The position numbers and the translations under genes were made by a program. From Sphingomonas glacialis (lineage in GTDB: Bacteria; Pseudomonadota; Alphaproteobacteria; Sphingomonadales; Sphingomonadaceae), in NCBI RefSeq assembly GCF_006439055.1, contig NZ_RCZC01000001.1, positions 744,001-808,000 of the forward strand: DNA of 64,000 bases. The letters are read 5' to 3'. Shown here in pieces: positions 61,514-64,000 of this stretch. Within the stretch, counting starts at the first letter, position 1, and every line of letters begins with the position of its first letter. Below the pieces are notes generated by a model. That model was not told the DNA's origin and did not search any database. It saw only the letters and a program-made list of their open reading frames with translations.

Positions 61514-62143
61514 CTATGCAGAAGGTGGGGTCGGGACGGCTGGCAGGAAATGCCGCTGCCAGGCGGGGTCGGCAGCACGAAGCTGCGTCGCGGAGCGCGG
61601 GTCGGGGCGGAAGCGCAACAGCACGAGTGCCGGCAATCTCCACTGCGTCCAGTTCTTCGCCTGGTGTGCGGGCCGACGTGCGCGCCGCAACCAACCCATC
61701 GCGGGAGCCGCGAGAGCAGCACGTTCATACCCCGGACGCGCGATTACCGCAATCGGAACCTCACGGGCGATCTGGCGCCACCCTTTCCACTGGTCGAACT
61801 GCGCGAGATTGTCCGATCCCATCAGCCAGATGAAGCGCTTTTTGGGGAAGGCGCGGCGGAGTTTGGTGACGGTGTCGACGGTGTAGCGCGTGCCGAGCTT
61901 GTGCTCGATCGCGCTGACGCGGATCGGCGCGTGGCGCGCGATCCGCACTGCGGAGGCGAAGCGCGCGGCGAAGGGCGCCATGTCGCCGCTCTTTTCCTTC
62001 AGCGGATTGCCGGGCGAGACGAGCCACCACACTTCGTCGAGCCCCAGCGCATCGAGCGCGGCGAGGCTGATCGCGCGGTGGCCGGCGTGAGCCGGGTTGA
62101 ACGAGCCGCCGAGGATGCCGATGCGGGTCAGGTCCGGATCCAA
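61514..62143 (-). CDS. nadD: nicotinate-nucleotide adenylyltransferase NadD
   Basis: 209 residues from a TTG start that overlaps the ParE-like toxin by 16 nt. Nucleotide-binding GGSFNPAHAGHRAISLAAL (about 11-29), MGSDNLAQF and the C-terminal ISSTAIR-like region are visible. NAD synthesis. No ATG start is available upstream of the GGSFNP motif, so TTG is required. Confidence 0.9.
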   Translation of the reverse strand: MDPDLTRIGILGGSFNPAHAGHRAISLAALDALGLDEVWWLVSPGNPLKEKSGDMAPFAARFASAVRIARHAPIRVSAIEHKLGTRYTVDTVTKLRRAFPKKRFIWLMGSDNLAQFDQWKGWRQIAREVPIAVIARPGYERAALAAPAMGWLRRARRPAHQAKNWTQWRLPALVLLRFRPDPRSATQLRAADPAWQRHFLPAVPTPPSA

Positions 62144-62412
62144 TTCTCACGCGCATGGCGGATGCGCAGCACCTCGATGTGCGCGTCGGTTACCCGATAT
62201 AGGAGGATATAATGGGTGGGCGCGACGCGCCATTTTCGAGCATCGACCTCGGGGATCATCGGTCCCGCTGCCGGACTCACCGCGAGAAAATCGGCGGCTT
62301 TTTCGATCAGGGCCGCAATGCTCTCGGCAGCCTCCGGAGAATAGGCCGACCAATAATCGTCAATCTCCTCAAGATCGGCGATCGCGGGGTCGCTCCATTC
62401 GACAGTCCTCAT
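62128..62412 (-). CDS. RelE/ParE-family toxin
   Basis: 94 residues. VEWSDPAIADLEEIDDYWSA, AADFLAVSPAAGPMIPEV and YILLYRVTDAHIEVLRIRHARENW are the ParE/RelE fold landmarks. Its start overlaps the antitoxin stop by 4 nt and its end overlaps nadD. Transcribed with proA upstream. Confidence 0.92.
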   Translation of the reverse strand: MRTVEWSDPAIADLEEIDDYWSAYSPEAAESIAALIEKAADFLAVSPAAGPMIPEVDARKWRVAPTHYILLYRVTDAHIEVLRIRHARENWIRT

Positions 62413-62675
62413 GCGGCCGCGCGCTGCTGCCTCCGGCGGCGCAGGTTTTCGAAGACATCAGCCTGCGGGGTCAGCGCGCCACGGTCGGCCGCGTCGATCC
62501 CGACCTGGATGAACGCGAGAAGCTCGGCGTCGCTTTCGACGGCATTCCGGATCGCTTCGGCTGCGAATGCGGCTTCGGTTATCCCGCGCGAGGCCGCAGC
62601 CTTGGCGATTCCCGCAGCCGTCTCATCGTCGAGGTCGACCGTGACCGATCGCGAAAAGGGCGCAGGATGGTTCAT
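62409..62675 (-). CDS. ParD/CopG-like antitoxin
   Basis: 88 residues. RSVTVDLDDETAAGIAKAAASRGITEAAFAAEAIRNAV is a ribbon-helix-helix antitoxin N-terminus, followed by a C-terminal toxin-binding tail (ENLRRRRQQRAAA). Paired with the ParE-like toxin. Lies 31 nt after proA. Confidence 0.85.
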   Translation of the reverse strand: MNHPAPFSRSVTVDLDDETAAGIAKAAASRGITEAAFAAEAIRNAVESDAELLAFIQVGIDAADRGALTPQADVFENLRRRRQQRAAA

Positions 62676-62706
62676 CGCCGCAGAGTACGCCCCAGCCCCA
62701 CCGCCA

Positions 62707-63975
62707 TCAACCCCGCACCTGTCCGGTGCCGTAGCCGACCCATTTGTAGGTCGTCAGCCCCTCGAGCGCGACGGGACCGCGCGCGTGGAGCCGGCCGGTG
62801 GCGATGCCGATCTCGGCGCCGAGCCCGAACTCGCCGCCATCGGCGAACTGGGTCGAGGCGTTCCACAGCACGATCGCGCTGTCGACCTCGGCGAGGAAGC
62901 GGGTCGCCACGGCCTCGTCGGCGGCGACGATCGCATCGGTATGGTGCGAGCTGTGTCGGGCGATGAAACCGAGCGCGGCATCGACCCCGTCGATCAGGTC
63001 GACCGAGGCGATCGCCTCGAGATATTCGGTGTCCCAATCGGCGTCGGTCGCGGGCACCAGCCCGGGGATCAGCGCATGCAGCGCCGGTCCGCCGCGCACT
63101 TCGCAACCCGCAGCGGCAAGCGCTGCGACCAGCCCGGCCGGATCGGGATAGGCCTGGTCGATCAGCAGCGTCTCCATCGCGCCGCATACGCCGGTGCGGC
63201 GCATCTTGGCGTCGACGACGATCGCCTCGGCCATCGCCGGATCGGCCGAGCCATCGACATAGATATGGTTGATCCCGTCGAGATGCGCGAGCACCGGCAC
63301 GCGCGCCTCGGCCTGGACGCGCGCGACGAGCCCCTTGCCGCCGCGCGGGACGATCAGGTCGATCGCGGCGCCGCCCGACGATCCATCGGCGGTCAGCATC
63401 GCGCCGACCGCGGCGCGATCGGTGGTCGGCACGAGCTGCGCCGCATCCGCCGGAATCCCTTGCGCGACGAGCCCCGCCACCAACGCGGCGTGGATCGCGC
63501 GGTTGCTCTCGATCGCTTCCGATCCGCCGCGCAGGATCACCGCATTGCCCGCCATCACGGCGAGCGCCGCGGCGTCCGCGGTAACATTGGGGCGGCTCTC
63601 ATAGATGATCCCGATCACCCCGATCGGCACGCGGACGCGCCGCAGGCGCAGACCGTTGGGCCGGACGCTCTCGTCGATCACCGCGCCGACCGGATCGGCA
63701 AGGCCCGCCACCGCGGCAACACCGTCGGCCATGCCGGCGACGCGACCCTCGTCGAGCTTGAGCCGATCGAGCATCGCGCCCGACAGGCCGGCAGCGCTCG
63801 CCTTCGCCATGTCGCGCGCATTGGCCGCGAGGATCGCCGGGGCGGCATCGCGCAATGCCTGCGCCGCCGCGCGCAACGCCTGCGCCTTCACCGCGGTCGG
63901 CAGCGTGGCAAGCGTGCTGGCGGCTCTCCGGGCGCGGTCGGTCATCGTGGCGAGCAGGGTCGGAACGTCGGTCAT
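62707..63975 (-). CDS. proA: gamma-glutamyl phosphate reductase ProA
   Basis: 422 residues. Full-length aldehyde dehydrogenase-like Pro[41 protein letters not shown], cofactor-binding and catalytic Cys region [17 protein letters not shown]. Second step of proline synthesis. The start is 25 nt from the window edge; proB would be expected further right. Confidence 0.96.
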   Translation of the reverse strand: MTDVPTLLATMTDRARRAASTLATLPTAVKAQALRAAAQALRDAAPAILAANARDMAKASAAGLSGAMLDRLKLDEGRVAGMADGVAAVAGLADPVGAVIDESVRPNGLRLRRVRVPIGVIGIIYESRPNVTADAAALAVMAGNAVILRGGSEAIESNRAIHAALVAGLVAQGIPADAAQLVPTTDRAAVGAMLTADGSSGGAAIDLIVPRGGKGLVARVQAEARVPVLAHLDGINHIYVDGSADPAMAEAIVVDAKMRRTGVCGAMETLLIDQAYPDPAGLVAALAAAGCEVRGGPALHALIPGLVPATDADWDTEYLEAIASVDLIDGVDAALGFIARHSSHHTDAIVAADEAVATRFLAEVDSAIVLWNASTQFADGGEFGLGAEIGIATGRLHARGPVALEGLTTYKWVGYGTGQVRG

Positions 63976-64000
63976 GCGGCGGGCTTTATCACGAGCGGAG

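Overview
The window is high-GC alphaproteobacterial DNA. The gene set suggests a sphingomonad: a trb-type conjugation cluster with DUF736, DUF2274 and DUF3363-relaxase companions, an NDUFA9-like gene beside uppP, and COQ7. This genus-level guess is inference from gene content, because there is no rRNA in the window.

Positions 1 to about 44,000 are most of an integrative and conjugative element (ICE). Its right end lies in the 3' part of a tRNA-Leu(CAG) gene (44002-44088, minus strand). A tyrosine integrase (42538-43812) and a small AlpA/excisionase-like protein (42264-42470) sit beside that end; the left end is outside the window. The backbone runs left to right: a ParB-like protein, small element proteins, a thermonuclease, DUF736, an HTH protein, a TraF-type S26 peptidase, a lytic transglycosylase and a VirD2-like DUF3363 relaxase. 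After a cargo block come the TraG/VirD4 coupling protein, a CopG-like protein, trbBCDEJLFGI and DUF2274. trbK and trbH are not visible.

The backbone carries two cargo blocks that look like genome defence. Cargo block 1 (about 9.0-23.8 kb, between relaxase and traG) holds: an XRE regulator coupled to a VRR-NUC protein; a divergent HTH and PIN toxin-antitoxin-like locus with phased repeats and a 15-bp inverted repeat; a minus-strand series DUF5131, TcmP, FAD-binding protein, PHP-SMC ATPase (TrlF type), Shedu-like DUF4263 nuclease and GNAT; and a divergent DUF6615 nuclease-like gene. A strong terminator separates it from traG. Cargo block 2 (35.9-41.7 kb) is a phospholipase D-like protein, a type III Mod-like methyltransferase and a Res-like helicase, of which the last two overlap by 4 nt. 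A DUF4365 protein sits alone near the left edge. The most interesting candidates for an undescribed system are the TrlF-Shedu-GNAT and DUF5131-TcmP-FAD operons, which lie end to end on one strand.

From the tRNA rightward the DNA is ordinary chromosome: an NDUFA9-like protein, UppP, glutamate synthase (gltD, a DUF2059 gene, gltB), a GST, a tRNA-binding CsaA-like protein, membrane proteins, COQ7-DsbB-S41 peptidase, an EnvC-like protein, and the cluster proA, ParD/ParE-like toxin-antitoxin, nadD, rsfS, rlmH. REP-like inverted repeats lie between chromosomal genes; I saw none in the ICE.
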